The notes beneath the pieces were generated by a model, which was not told the DNA's origin, did no database searches, and was given only the letters and a program-made list of their open reading frames with translations. Shown piece after piece: positions 1 to 11,337 of a stretch of DNA of 64,000 nt. The position numbers and the translations under genes were made by a program. The number at the start of each line of letters is the position of its first letter. The stretch's first letter is position 1. The DNA comes from Dendrocalamus latiflorus (Eukaryota; Streptophyta; Magnoliopsida; Poales; Poaceae): the NCBI GenBank assembly GCA_017311315.1, contig CM029626.1, positions 31,180,869 through 31,244,868 on the forward strand, given 5' to 3'.

Positions 1-30
1 CGCCTAGCGGTGAGATACGCGAGGAGAAGC

Positions 31-891
31 TTAAAACCGAGCACAAAGACACACAACGAAGTGTATGTCCGGTCTCGAGGCATTGAGGTACAAGAGGGAG
101 CCAATCATGCTACGATACTCCTTCTGATCAACTAGCTCGCCGTCCTCATCTGGGTCAAGAGAAGATGTAGCAGCCATGGGAGTTGACACTGGCTTACCAT
201 CACTCATGTCAAAGCGTCTCAGGAGGTCACGAGTGTACTTGCCCTGATGCAGAAAAGTACCCTCCTGAGTCTGCTTAATCTGGAAGCCAAGGAAGAAGGT
301 CAACTCACCCATCATGCTCATCTCAAACTCGGTGCTCATGACATCCGAGAATTGTGAAACGAGAGCATGGGAAGAGCCGCCAAAGATGATATCGTCCACA
401 TAGATCTGGACGAGCAAGAGGTCAGTGCCATGCCGGCGGATGAACAAGGTCTTGTCTACTTTACCCATCTCAAAACCATGACTCAAAAGGTTGGACTTAA
501 GCCTCTCATACCAAGCTCTAGGGGTCTGCTTAAGTCCATACAAAGCTTTGGAAAGCTTGAAGACATGGTTAGGGTATTTGGGGTTCTTGAAACCAGGAGG
601 CTGTCTCACATAGACTTCTTCCTCAATAAATCCATTAAGGAAGGCACTCTTGACGTCCATCTGGTAAAGCTTGAAACCCTTAGAAGCTGCAAAGGCAAGC
701 AGGATTCTAATGGCCTCAAGTCTAGCTACAGGGGCAATGGTCTCCTCGAAGTCTGGACCCTCAACCTGGGAAAACCCCTGAGCTACCAGTCTAGCCTTGT
801 TTCGAATAACCACCCCATCCTCGCTCTGCTTGTTCTTGAACACCCACTTAGTCCCAATAACATTGTGACCTCGCGGGGGCTCAACAAGCGA
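31..891 (-). pseudogene. Element A reverse transcriptase fragment
   Basis: This is a Ty1/copia reverse transcriptase (RVT_2 type). Visible motifs are KARLVAQGFSQ near the start, the QMDVKSAFLNG block with a catalytic Asp, ALYGLKQTPRAWYERL, and the YVDDIIFG catalytic motif near bases 385-408. The frame is open from a TAG at 892-894, where the relatives read a Trp codon (TGG to TAG), to a TAA at 31-33 in the ARFQASPR region, where F and H read Gln. The connecting RNase H is off-window. In life this enzyme would copy element RNA in cytoplasmic particles. Here it is cut off from integrase by stops and a frameshift and is surely dead. Confidence 0.88.
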
Positions 892-917
892 CTAGACCTT
901 GTTTCTCTCGAAATTCT

Positions 918-1298
918 CTAGCTCCTCATGCATGACATTGACCCAAGACTCATCAGAAAGAGCATGAGAAACATCCTTGGGCTCGAAAGAAGCAATGAAG
1001 GCAGAATGGAGACAGAATTGTGATAAGCCGATTTTGAGCGGGTCACACACTCGAAAAGGTCTCCAATCATCTGCTCTGAAGGATGAGCCTTCTGAATATG
1101 TCTAGGAGGTCTAGGGTGAGATGAAGAAGTGGCCTCTACCTCATGAGCAGAAGAGGTATGAATAGAGCCACTAGCTCCAGAAGAAGCGGAAGGCAGAGGC
1201 TGATCACCTTGAGGTGTGGTGGAAGATGGCACCTCAAGGGGTGGATGAAGGACTGGATCGGGTAGACAACCCTCATCTCCATCATCCACATCATCCAT
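918..1298 (-). pseudogene. Element A integrase-to-RT linker remnant
   Basis: This is a low-complexity, Ser/Pro-rich stretch between the integrase C-terminal part and reverse transcriptase. It holds the HPRPPRHIQKAHPSEQMIGD segment that precedes RT in elements F (near 30690) and H. After about base 1050 the frame shifts: the expected acidic and Ser-rich sequence turns into a Leu/Ser/Met run, so the last third is an out-of-frame reading. There is no enzymatic motif. It marks the pol order integrase-linker-RT, which is diagnostic of Ty1/copia. Confidence 0.7.
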
Positions 1299-1313
1299 GA
1301 AGATGGGCTCAGA

Positions 1314-2392
1314 CTAGTCTAAAGAACCTGAGATATCGGGCCTAGTCCCCGGACTGGCCTCATCGAAGGTCACCTCACAGGTCTCTACCATCTTGCTAGA
1401 CTCGCAGTTCCAGATCCTATAAGCCCGCGAAGAAGTCGAGTAGCCTAGAAAGATCCCATCACAAGAACGTGACTCGAACTTGTCTAGGTTCCCAGACTTC
1501 AAAATAAAGCACTTGCAACCAAACAAACGAAAATGAGAGACGCTGGGCTTTCGCCCGTATCTCAGCTCATAAGAAGTGCGGTGCAAGTGTGCCTGAAGAA
1601 AAACTCGAATTGAGACATGGCACGCGGTGGCTATAGCCTCAGCCCAAAACTTTCGCAGTGTAGAGTACTCATCAAGCATCGTCCTGGCCATCTCGACCAA
1701 GGTACGGTTCTTCCTCTCCACGACGCCATTCTGCTGTGGGACGTACAGAGAAGAGAACTGGTGCTCTACACCTGTCACACCACAGAAACTCTCAAAGTAG
1801 GAATTCTTGAATTCTGTGCCGTTGTCACTGCGGATCGCTCGTAAGGCACCTGGGAGCTCAACAGAAAGCCTACTGAACAGACCTCAGAAATGCAAAAATG
1901 TCTCATCCTTTGAGGCTAAAAAAATACCTAAGAATACCTCGAGAAGCCATCGACCACGACAAGAACATACCACTTCCCTCCTGTTGACTGCACTCGAGCT
2001 GGTCCAACTGTGTCCATGTGGAGCAGCTGTCCCGGTGCATCGGTCATAGTCACTGTGACCGGAGGGTGAGAAGCAGCAACCATCTTGCCGTGCCGTAATG
2101 GAGCGCAAACAAGATCTTTGACCATCTTGAGCTTCGGTAGACCACGAATGAGGTCGTGGCCGCTAGCTTGGGTCAAATGGTCAAATCCTATATGACCAAG
2201 TCTCCTATGCCAGAAAGAAAGATTGCAGAACTCCGAAGCAACCAAACACCGGAGAGGATCACCAGAAGACTCAGAAAAATCAGCATGAAAGATCCTCCCA
2301 TAACGAGAAATCCCGCAAACCAAACTACCCGAAGAATCAAGAATTTTGCAAGCGTTTTTCCTGAAGCTCACCTCATAACCATCATCTAGCAT
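1314..2392 (-). pseudogene. Element A integrase, frameshifted
   Basis: Two open stretches (1928-2392 and 1314-1778) joined through a frameshift near 1930 encode a copia integrase. The first carries the GAG-pre-integrase zinc-binding block FWHRRLGHIGFDH, then the first catalytic Asp in HMDTVGP. The second Asp (IRSDNGTEF) falls in the shifted 1780-1930 stretch. The Glu lies in PQQNGVVERKNRT. All three D,D,E residues are therefore present but not in one frame. The protease normally upstream is missing: the frame begins directly at the YEVSFRKN segment because of an internal deletion. In an intact element the protein joins cDNA to chromosomal DNA. Confidence 0.85.
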
Positions 2393-3624
2393 GGAATCTA
2401 CCTAGCTTAAGGAAAGCATCATTAAGCTGGTCGTAGGTGGGGGATACCTCGTCGGAGTCGGAGTACAGCTCGTTGTCGCTCAGTTCGCCCTCAAGGGCCA
2501 TGAAGCACATCCCGGAGAAGTCGTCGCCACCCTTGGGGTCTTGGTCACCCGTCCCATCATCGTCGCTCCATCCCTCCACCTCGCTGAGGTCGAGGTCGTT
2601 GAAGGCGGTGAGGACGCGGTGGAAGAGCTTCTTGGCTTTGCCAAAGTTGCAGAACGTCTTCTTGCCTTGCGTCTGAGCTGGAGGCTTCTTGTTGCGGTTC
2701 TTGTCTGTGTAGTCGTTCTTGCCCGAACCGCCGTAGTCGTTCTTGCCCTTCTCCAGCTTGGGGTAGTTTGCCCGAATGTGATTGGGGCCCCACACTCGAA
2801 GCAAATCACGGGTCCTCCCCTCTTTCTGTCCCTCCTCCTCTTGTAAGCATGGGAAAACTTCTGAGCTAGGAGGGCCAGTTGCTCATCCTCGAGCTACTCT
2901 AACTGATCATCAGTTACGTCATAGAGAGCAGCAAGGGAGAAACCACACAGCGAATCAGAAGAAAGACCAGAACCGAACTGGGATCGGTGACTAGGGCCAT
3001 CGACTGTGACTTCGACTTGCGAGAGACAATGTCAATCTTGTGAGTCTTGAGGTGCGAGTACAGCGCATCAAGAGTCAAAGTCGAGAGGTCCGTGGTGTCC
3101 TTGATGGTAGTCACCTTCATCTCCCAAACACAAAGATTGAGTGCAGCGAGCATCTGATGAGCGTTGTCTGAGTCAGGGTATGTGAGACTGATCGCTCGGA
3201 GGTTGCTCAAGATCTTGTGAAAACATGCAAAACACTCATCGAGGGACTCACCAGCGAGCATTTCAAACTTGTTGTAATCTCGCTTGAACTGGTCCTGTCG
3301 GACTGTCTTGATCTGGGTGGTGCCCTCATGGTATGCATTGAGGGTCACCCAGATGTCGAAAGCTGACGTGAGATGAGAGATGCGATCGAACTCGCTACGA
3401 CTCAACCCCTGAATGATGATGTTCCTTGCCTTAGATTTTGCCTCAACATCAGCCATGTTCCCGGCATTGAGGTTCTCATCGGCAGGAACAACATACCATA
3501 CTTTGACCTTACGCCAGATGGCGTAGCCCTGAGCCTGAATATAGGTCTCCATTCGGCTCTTCCAGAAGTGATAGTTGATCCCATCGAAGACCGGGGGCTT
3601 GGTTGAGTACTTGTCCGTCGCCAT
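2393..3624 (-). pseudogene. Element A gag remnant
   Basis: The ATG at 3624 begins MATDKYSTKPPVFDGINYHF, the start of a copia gag (UBN2-like), shared with F (26212) and H (44920). The frame runs to 2914 through the gag core (YIQAQGYAIW, NIIIQGLSRSEFDRI, GESLDECF), shifts, and resumes at 2804-2382. That part holds a CCHC knuckle split by another frameshift (CFECG in one frame, PNHIRANYP in the next), a Lys/Asn-rich basic patch and an acidic stretch. It ends at FLKLGRFHAR, where an internal deletion fuses it to the pre-integrase segment. The coiled coil and second zinc knuckle seen in F are absent. Confidence 0.85.
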
Positions 3625-3664
3625 GGCTCTAGAGACCGGTTAAGATCTATGAAGAAGAGCTAAC

Positions 3665-3680
3665 CGGCTCTGATACCAAT
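3665..3680 (-). other. Element A primer-binding site
   Basis: On the minus strand, immediately inside the LTR, the sequence reads ATTGGTATCAGAGCC. It matches the 3' end complement of initiator tRNA-Met, the usual primer for plant copia elements. It fixes the orientation of A and the inner end of its 5' LTR at 3681. Confidence 0.9.
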
Positions 3681-5554
3681 TGTTGGATCGAAAAGGCCGA
3701 CAGAGGGGGGGTGAATGCCGATCTATTTAAAATTATCCCCCAACAAGTATCCTTTAAATGCGCTCTTCTCCAATAGCTACAGAGCTATGAAGAAGCCAGC
3801 AGAAGCTTACTGGAACTCATACACACAGAAGAAAACTCAAGACAAAAGAAGTAGACCTTCTCCTCTGGCCAAAATTTATGCAATCAAAAATTACTACACT
3901 GCATGTGCACTGCACTTGGCCGAAACCTTCTCAGAGCAAAAAGGAAGAAACAAGCAATACTTGCCGCAAACAAACTGAAAGCTGAGCTACAAAGCAAAAA
4001 AAAGATAAAGGGCTGCACAAAACCAAAAAGAAGGAGGATTGAGAAGACAGGCTTGCGGCAAAAAGAAACCATGGACTAGATGCAGATAGTACTCACGCAT
4101 GAGCTTGTGAACCAAATCAATTGGCTGCACCCTTTCTCAAGAAAAAGGATTTTTGCTTCACTCCTTGTGCCCAGCCGAAACCAACAAGAGAAAAGGAAAT
4201 TCGGACTGCATGCAACACTGTTAAAATCAGCTTTGATCAGGAATTGAACAGAGAAATTTCAGCCGAAAGCGAGGTCATCTGGACTACATGCAGTCGGGTA
4301 AAAAACAGCACAAAATGAAGAAAAACATGAATTCTTCTCTCTTGTGCCATTCAGTTTCTCTTTTTCTTTTTACTGTACCGAAATGAAGACAAGCAAAACA
4401 ATAAGTGCCGAAGAGACTTCCAACAGCAAGGAAATAGAGCAGAGAATTAGATCGGCAGAAGGAATAAGAGGAGCTGCACCGAGAAGATTCAAGACATGCT
4501 GCCGAACAACACCACAAGAAAAAGCTGTTCGAATAGACTAGGGGTAGCCACCTTGCCGACAGCAAAGATTTGGCTCATTCAATCTGTATGCACTCAAATT
4601 GAGTTTTGCTTGCTCGGTTGAAGCAGATCTTCCTCTGGGAATATGAGACCGAACAAACAGAGGACACAAGAGCAGGACCAAACAGGGAAAACTAAAGCGT
4701 GACCAAAGAGAGAAGAGAAAAGAAATCAACACAAGAAATCATGAAATCGATACGGAGACATACATGATTGATATAGAGTGTTTACATGCTGCCATACTAC
4801 TCTCAAGAACTCAAACTAAGTCCCCATACACCTGGAGAGCATAGAGAGAAGCTCACACCTCCTCTCTTTCTCTCTTTCTCAATTTTTCATGGAGAGAGCC
4901 AAATAAAACCCCTAACTCTTACACCCACTCTCTCTCTCAAACCATCTCTCTCAAATACTCATCCTGAAATTCTTGAAAGCTACTAGAGAACACCCTCTCT
5001 ATTTATAGCCTCCACTAATGGGTTTACAACCCACTTTACCCATTAGCTCTCAACCACTCATAGCGCTTTATCCACAATCCACTTCCTTTAGTGCAGCTCT
5101 GCGTATTCACCAAAACGCCCCTCACGCACCTTCCAGGAAGCTTCCTCATTCCTTGCCTTCCAAGCCACGCAGCCAGCTCGAGTCCTCGCCGTCTTCGGCA
5201 CACCCCAACTGCTCCAACCTCAGCACCACTTGTGCCTAGTCCGGTCATCTCGTGCCTCGCCACGACTCCACCTCGATGTCCTGCAGCCATCACAGACAAG
5301 AAACAAATCATATAGCACCGCTCGAAATATTGTAACCATACAATAACATCAGATGAAATACTCAAAGCCCAAACCTATCGAAACAAAAAAAAATAAACGA
5401 CTTAAGCCCGTTCGACCTAGTTCGACAAAGTCCGACCGAAACCGATTGCACCGTGCAATGACATGGTCCGAACCACACAAACCAAACTCGACTTTCCTAA
5501 AACAGCTGTCAATTACTCATCACACATATGGGGTCACCTCCACATGGTCCATCA
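3681..5554 (-). repeat. Element A 5' LTR
   Basis: The LTR is 1874 bases. On the minus strand it starts TGATGGACCATGTGG and ends GATCCAACA next to the primer site. The start aligns with the 5' LTR starts of F and H, which share GACCATGTGGAGG. The middle aligns with F and H around the GGAAGCTTCC block (about 5140) and the GTAAACCCATTAG block (about 5020). Unlike F and H, this LTR lacks the GGTCAGACC palindrome cluster; at that distance it has scattered GCCGAA words instead (3900-4520). Confidence 0.87.
4999..5008 (-). promoter_or_regulatory. Probable TATA box of element A LTR
   Basis: The minus strand reads CTATAAATAG, a textbook plant TATA box. It lies about 546 bases inside the LTR start, just after the conserved CCCATTAGTGG block. 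It would place the element's transcription start near 4970. F and H do not keep a clear TATA at the equivalent place. Confidence 0.5.
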
Positions 5555-7830
5555 ATTATTCCATGAGAGCATAGCCCAAACAGGAGTTTTACTCAATTTC
5601 CAAGTATGCCCTGGGTTAATAGTTAAATTTTAAAACAAATATTCGGAACACATTAGTTACTAATGTATGTCGTTAGATTTAGGATTAAACATTTACTAAA
5701 CTCATCGCTATCTTGACAAACTTTAGTATTATTCGCGGATTAGTCCCATATTTTTAATATTTGTTGCTTAACAGAATCTACCTCCAAGATTTATTAAATG
5801 ACAGTGCGCTAGATATTGAACATATGCTTTAATTATGATTAAGGGTATTTTTACTAGATTTGGAACAATTAACCCAAGCCCACTTTCCTTTATGCAATTT
5901 CAGATAATTAACCAAGGTCATCTTTTATTAATATCTTTAATTAAAACTTAGTTTTTTGTTAAATGTTCCAATTACATTAGTTACTTATATATACATTTAA
6001 TTCTGTTATTAAATCTCAAATAATCTTATCTTATGTCCTAATTAAATTTCTTGTGCTCCCTAAGTTATTCCCAAATTGGTCCATAAATTTTACTAATTAA
6101 AATTACTATTTAAAATGGGGTAAAAAGATTGAAATAGAACAAAATGGAAATAGAACCCAAGACCTCGGCTGTGTGTGTTAGGCATATGCTAGTGGCCAGC
6201 GGGGCGGCTAGTGCTTCTTGATTAGAAGAGGGCGGAGGAGATAGTTAAAGTGATGCACGGGCCTGGGCAAAATAGAGCACAAACAGGGGAGGCTTGCGCG
6301 GCGCTCGGCTGGCAGCGTCGACGGCGGAGCGTGACCGGAGTGGAGGAGGGGGCCGGCGAAATGGGTTGCTGGCGGGGTTAGGAACTCACGGGAGGTCTTG
6401 GCTGGGCCCTGGTGGCATCGGTGAAGGGCTGGCGACCATGAGGGGTGGCCGGCGGCGAGGTCGACTGGCAAGGCGGCGACCAGGAGGGTAGATGGGAAAA
6501 CCAAGGGGAGCAAGAGATGGAGACGACTATGGGGAACTCACCGATAGTGGTGGCTCGGCTGGGGAGGTGGCGAGGCATGCCAGCGGCATGCACGGGCGGC
6601 GGCGTAAGGAGGTTGCCGCGGCGGGAAGAACTCCGGCGATGAGGGGCCTTGCCGACGGTCAGGAAATCGTTAGGGCGGCGAGGGGGTGCTCCAGGTGCGT
6701 GGAATTGGGAAATCATGCGCCGTGGAGGGAGAATCGACGGTGGCGGCGCAGAGGCAGTGGCGGCGAGCTCTCGGGCGGAAATGTGGGAGAGACTAGGGGA
6801 GGAAGGGGGAGGAGTGTTGTGCAGCAAGGGGGCCGGGCTGTGATTTATATTTGGAGGGGAGTCACAGGGCGCGTCGTGGTAGACCTACGTGCAGTAGAGC
6901 CATGCGGCGGGGAAGGGTCTGCTGGGTAAAGCCGGAGCGGGGCTCGGCGCAAGGTAGGCAGGTGCGGCGGCAGGGCAGAGGAGCCAGTGGGCGGCGCAAC
7001 GTCTGTAGGCGACGGGCACGTGGATGTGACGTGACGGAACGAGACGGCAGCGCGATAATGAGCAGCGAGCTCTGGTGGAGGTGGGAGAATGGGCACCGAC
7101 GTGGAGGAGACTCAGCCAGAGAAGGAAGAGGGGAGGAGGAAAAAGAAAGGAGAAGGCGCGCACAGGAGTCGGGCCCACATGGAAGTGAAAGAGAATAAGG
7201 AAAAAAAGGGAGACTAAAGCATTATTTGGAAATTCTGATTTTTAAATTTAAATTTTTATTTCACTTTGGGTTGAATAAATTTTTGGGTATTCAATTTTTG
7301 GGTTCTCCATTTCTTTTAATATTTTTTTATTTGTTGTGTATTTTTATGTTTATAGCATTGGTATTTTATTCATTTTTGCTAGCTCACAAAATTTTCATAT
7401 TCATATTCCTTTACTACTAAAGTTGTCCTTGCACGTGCACAAATTTGTAGGTATATCCCAATATTTCTATGTATATGTGTGTGTGTGTGTATTTATATTT
7501 ATATTTGGGGTTACATTCTATGCATCCACTCTTGTTATTATTTACCCTGCTATACCCAGACTAGAATTTTTCATTTTATACCAGGTTTCTCCCTCCTTTT
7601 GATGGATCATCTTTTCAGATTCGAATTTAAGATTTTAGTCTTCTATTATTTGCATATTACCCTTTTATGGCATTATTAATATTGGTTTTATGTTTTGACT
7701 TTTCTTCATTTTTCGAAAACCTCAACCAAAATTTAAGAAGCATCGTAAAAATCCAAACTCAAATAAGGTATATTGCAAAAATAATTCAAAAGCTTCACAT
7801 CTTTCAAATTTAAATTTTCAGGATGTTACA
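5555..7830 (-). repeat. Element B: gypsy-type LTR, partial, minus orientation
   Basis: The right end at 7830 is GGATGTTACA, so on the minus strand the LTR begins TGTAACATCC. The next 100 bases match the start of J at 55227 (shared GTGAAGCTTTTGAATTATT and GCAATATA). Farther in, ATTAATAAAAGATGACCTTGG (5900-5930, minus strand) matches element E near 35635. The LTR has an AT-rich head, a GC-rich block (6225-7195) and an AT-rich tail, and is cut at 5555 by element A. Long GC-rich open frames in 6200-7200 on both strands have no recognisable domain and I read them as chance. The five bases after 7830, cttct, would be one TSD copy. Confidence 0.8.
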
Positions 7831-7832
7831 CT

Positions 7833-9170
7833 TCTCCAGCCATCTTAGTCAACAAGAAGGACAGCTCTTGGAGGCTTTGTGTAGATTACAGAAAGTTGAA
7901 TGCACAGACAGTCAAGAACAAGTACCCAATTCCGATGATTGAGGACTTACTTGATGAGCTGAATGGAGCAACCATATTTAGTAAGTTGGATTTGAAATCA
8001 GGTTATCACCAAATACAGATGAAGCTAGAAGATATAGGTAAGACCACCTTTAGAACTTATTTGGGACACTTTGAATATCTAGTCATGCCTTTTGGACTCA
8101 TGAATGCTCTAGCAACTTTTCAATCACTAATAAATACCATTTTTGCCAAGTATTTGAGGAGGTTTATGTTGGTATTCTTTGATGACATACTACTTTATAG
8201 CAAAAATGAAAAGGATCATATACAACACCTCAATATTGTATTGGAAATCTTGAGGCAACAGAAACTATATGCCAATATCAGCAAATGTGTGATTGCTGCA
8301 GCACATGTGGAGTATTTGGGCCATGTTATATCTGAAGCAGGGGTAGCTACTGATCCCAAAAAGATTTCTGTCATCAGTGAATGGCCCAAGCCACAGAATG
8401 TATCTCAATTGAGGAGTTTTTTAGGAATGATCGGGTATTACAGGCGTTTCATCAAGAATTATGGATTGATATGCAGGCCTTTACATGATATGTTAAGGAA
8501 AGAAAGTTTCTGTTGGGGAAGTCCACAGGATGAGGCTTTTGAGGAGTTAAAACTCCGGTTAACTTCAGCACCGATCCTGATTCTTCCTGACTTCTCTGAG
8601 CATTTCACTTTGGAGACCAATGCCTGCGCTAAAGGAATCGGAGCAGTGTTGATGCAAAAGGGGAGGCCGATAGCTTACTTTAGCAAAACTCTGGGAGTTC
8701 GAGCTGCAGCCCTTTCCACCTATGACAAAGAGGCATTGGCGATAATTGAATCCTTGAAGAGGTGGAGACATTACTTCTTGGGAACTAGGTTAGTGATCAA
8801 GACCGATCAACAAAGTCTCAAGTTCATGGCTGAGCAGAGGATTGGAGAAGGAATCCAGCACAAACTTATGTTGAGACTGCTGGAATTTGATTACACCATC
8901 GAATATAAAAGAGGGAAAGAAAACAAGGCAGCAGATGCTTTATCCAGAAGGGATTCTGATCTAATGGCTATATCCATAGCTATTCCAGCTTGGATTGAGA
9001 CCATTGAACACAGCTATTCGGCTGATTCTCACTGCAAGGAACTATTAGAACAACTCACATTGGCTCCAGAGCAGCAGCCCGGGTTTACACTTCACTCAGG
9101 AGTGATATGGTACAAAGGGAGAATCTATGTGGGAAGTGATTCTGAATTGAGGCAGAACATTATTAACTAA
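7833..9170 (+). pseudogene. Element C reverse transcriptase and RNase H
   Basis: In-frame sequence begins at SPAILVNKKDSSWRLCVDYR, so the RT N-terminus is lost to B's insertion. RT motifs are FSKLDLKSGYHQI, the VMPFGLMNA block and the catalytic FFDD at 8175-8186. The connection domain and RNase H follow: GIGAVLMQKGRPIAYFSKTL, LAIIESLKRWRHYFLG, then NKAADALSRR. The first RNase H catalytic Asp, usually in a TDAS motif, reads TNAC here (Asn at about 8619-8621). A TAA at 9168-9170 ends the frame at the start of integrase; the same frame continues beyond, so this is a single nonsense change. Confidence 0.92.
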
Positions 9171-10158
9171 TTCCATTCCTCGGCTATGGGAGGGCATTCA
9201 TGTATGGTAGCCACTTACCATAGAGTTAAAAGTTTGTTTTATTGGCCGGGGTTAAAGAAGGAGGTTCAAACTTTTGTTCAAAGCTGTGCCATCTATCAAA
9301 GATCGAAGTCTGAACATTGTCACTATCCGGGACTTTTGGAACCCTTACCCATTCCTGATATGGCTTGGACTCATATTTCCATGGACTTTATTGAGGGAAT
9401 GCCAAAATCAAAAGGGTATGAGGTCATTTTAGTTGTTGTAGACAGGTTTACTAAATATGCGCATTTCATCCCCTTGATGCACTCGTATTCAGTACAATCT
9501 GTCACTCAAGCGTTTATTGATAATGTCTTTAAGCTGCATGGGTTTCCTTTGGCCATTGTAACTGACAGCGATAGGATTTTCACAAGCAAACTTTGGCAAG
9601 AGTTATTCAAGGCTTTAAAGGTTGAATTAAGATTCAGTACAGCATACCATCCGCAAATGGATGGGCAAACCGAGCGAGTCAATCAGTGCTTGGAAACTTA
9701 TCTTAGGTGCATGGCTTTCTACGAACCAAAGAAATGGGTTTCTTGGCTTGCTCTTGCAGAATGGTGGTATAATACCACTTTCCACACTTCCCTCAAGGTA
9801 TCTCCCTTCCAAGCTTTGTATGGATTTCCACCCCCCATGATTAATGAGGTGGCTGTCCCGGGACCACGGGAAGAAGAGGTTAAGAACTTTATGCAGGAGA
9901 AACAGATTATGTTAAAGAGACTCAAGGAGAATCTCGCTCAAGCACAAACTAGGATGAAGAAATATGCAGATTTGAATCGCTGTGATAGGCAATTTGAAGT
10001 TGGTGACATGGTTTATCTAAAGTTGCAACCTTATAGAGCTACAGCCTTCGGACTAAAGAATGCTTTAAAACTTACAAGTAGATTTTATGGGCCTTTCCGA
10101 GTGATGCAAAAGGTTGGTAATGTTGCTTATAAACTTCTGTTGCCAGAAGGAGTAGGCA
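9171..10158 (+). pseudogene. Element C integrase, first part
   Basis: The frame is the same as the RT frame, after one TAA. The HHCC zinc finger is visible as H..MGGH then CAIYQRSK, but its last Cys is Tyr (TAT at 9294-9296, where CxxC is expected). The catalytic triad is intact: Asp in HISMDFIEG, Asp in IVTDSDRIF, Glu in DGQTERVNQ. The C-terminal region (YADLNRCDRQFEVGDMVYLK, then LLPEGVG) breaks at 10158, where D inserted. The rest is at 19200-19357. In the functional protein this part binds and joins cDNA ends to host DNA. Confidence 0.92.
10154..10158. repeat. TSD of element D, left copy (aggca)
   Basis: The bases aggca directly before D are repeated directly after it at 19195-19199. Removing D and one copy restores the integrase reading frame across the break, which confirms the insertion point. 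Confidence 0.93.
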
Positions 10159-11265
10159 TGTAACACCCCAAGATCCACCTTACCCTGGGATACTACTCCA
10201 CTCCACAACTAGCCAATTTACAATATAAAATAAACTGGCAACAATTACTAAACCAGATAGTATAAGCGGAAGCATAAACAACTAAGGAATAACAGGATAG
10301 TGATAGCAATTCACTATTTAAAACATCCTCCAACAATTTAATCTAAATCATAGTTCACAAATTTAACACTATTAAGATAATGTCAACAAAGCTATGCAAG
10401 GCCTAGAATCCTTTCAACTTTATTACAGCATGAAAATATGATTCACGTGCATCAGTGTGGTGCCGTTCTACCCTTCCCATGCATGCTCAAAGTCCACCTG
10501 TAGGGAGGGGGAAACAAGGGTGAGATAAAAATCTCAGCAAGCAAACTGTTTAACAGGCTATCCAAACTACAAACAATTCTACATCATCATTTATAATTCC
10601 ATACAACTACAACCATAATTCATGTCCACAATTATTAAACCACCATAAATTTTCATGAATCATACCTCTTCAATTGCAGATTTAATTGGCATTGAATGCA
10701 GTCATTTTATCCACAATTAAATGCAAATGAAACAATTAATCTTCCACAAACTACAATAGATTAATCATCAACAATTTAATCTTCCACAAATAACAATGTT
10801 TATATCCTCAATCCTCAAATCACCATCAATGACGGTAAAACATTAACAAATAAATCTTGTTTGACTACTTTTAAACCTCAACCACTATCACCACCAAGAC
10901 AATAAAACGTATGTATGTTGTTTTCCAATACTTTGTTGTTTCTGACATCCACAACTGCTATCATCAATTATCACAAGAGAAAAGAGTCTCATGCCACAAC
11001 CACAACCCTGACCATACACACGTGACGAATCCCATTCCACGACCTCAACCACAATCCTCATACCACAAGTAGCTCACACGAGCCAATTCCACATTACAGC
11101 TATGAAGTTGTATATTCCACATTACAACTATGAGTTGAAAATTCCACAAAATAACTTCACCACATTATATTGCATATGTATGCAAATGATCTTCCCACAA
11201 TGCAATGCATATGAATGCTTTCATGCTATGCTCCACATCACTCTTTCCAGGGCAGGATTTGAGAT

Positions 11266-11337
11266 GCATCGTATTACGGCAATATACGATGCTCCCGCGG
11301 GATAAGAGGTGCATCGTATTACGGCAATATACGATGC
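11266..11337. repeat. Twin hairpins in D left LTR
   Basis: GCATCGTAT (11266-11274) pairs with ATACGATGC (11284-11292) around a 9-base loop. The same hairpin recurs at 11311-11337, a 45-base spacing, with a cccgcggg palindrome between them and taccggta just after. Confidence 0.85.

Larger units (their letters stand above)
1..5554 (-). mobile_element. Element A: Sirevirus-like Ty1/copia retrotransposon, partial
   Basis: Reading the minus strand from 5554 downward gives one LTR, a tRNA-Met-type primer site, gag, integrase and reverse transcriptase in copia order. RNase H and the other LTR lie beyond base 1. The LTR outer end at 5554 abuts a gypsy-type LTR (element B), so A inserted into B; the base run attat after 5554 would be one TSD copy. 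Gag and pol are broken by stops, frameshifts and a deletion of about 2 kb relative to element F. Sirevirus assignment rests on the long LTR (1874 bases), the gag type and close similarity to F and H, which carry repeated polypurine tracts. Confidence 0.9.

Noticed and set aside
6208..7198. Several Pro/Arg-rich frames of 60-150 codons on both strands
   Set aside because: They overlap each other in the GC-rich block of LTR B and show no domain; expected by chance in GC-rich DNA.
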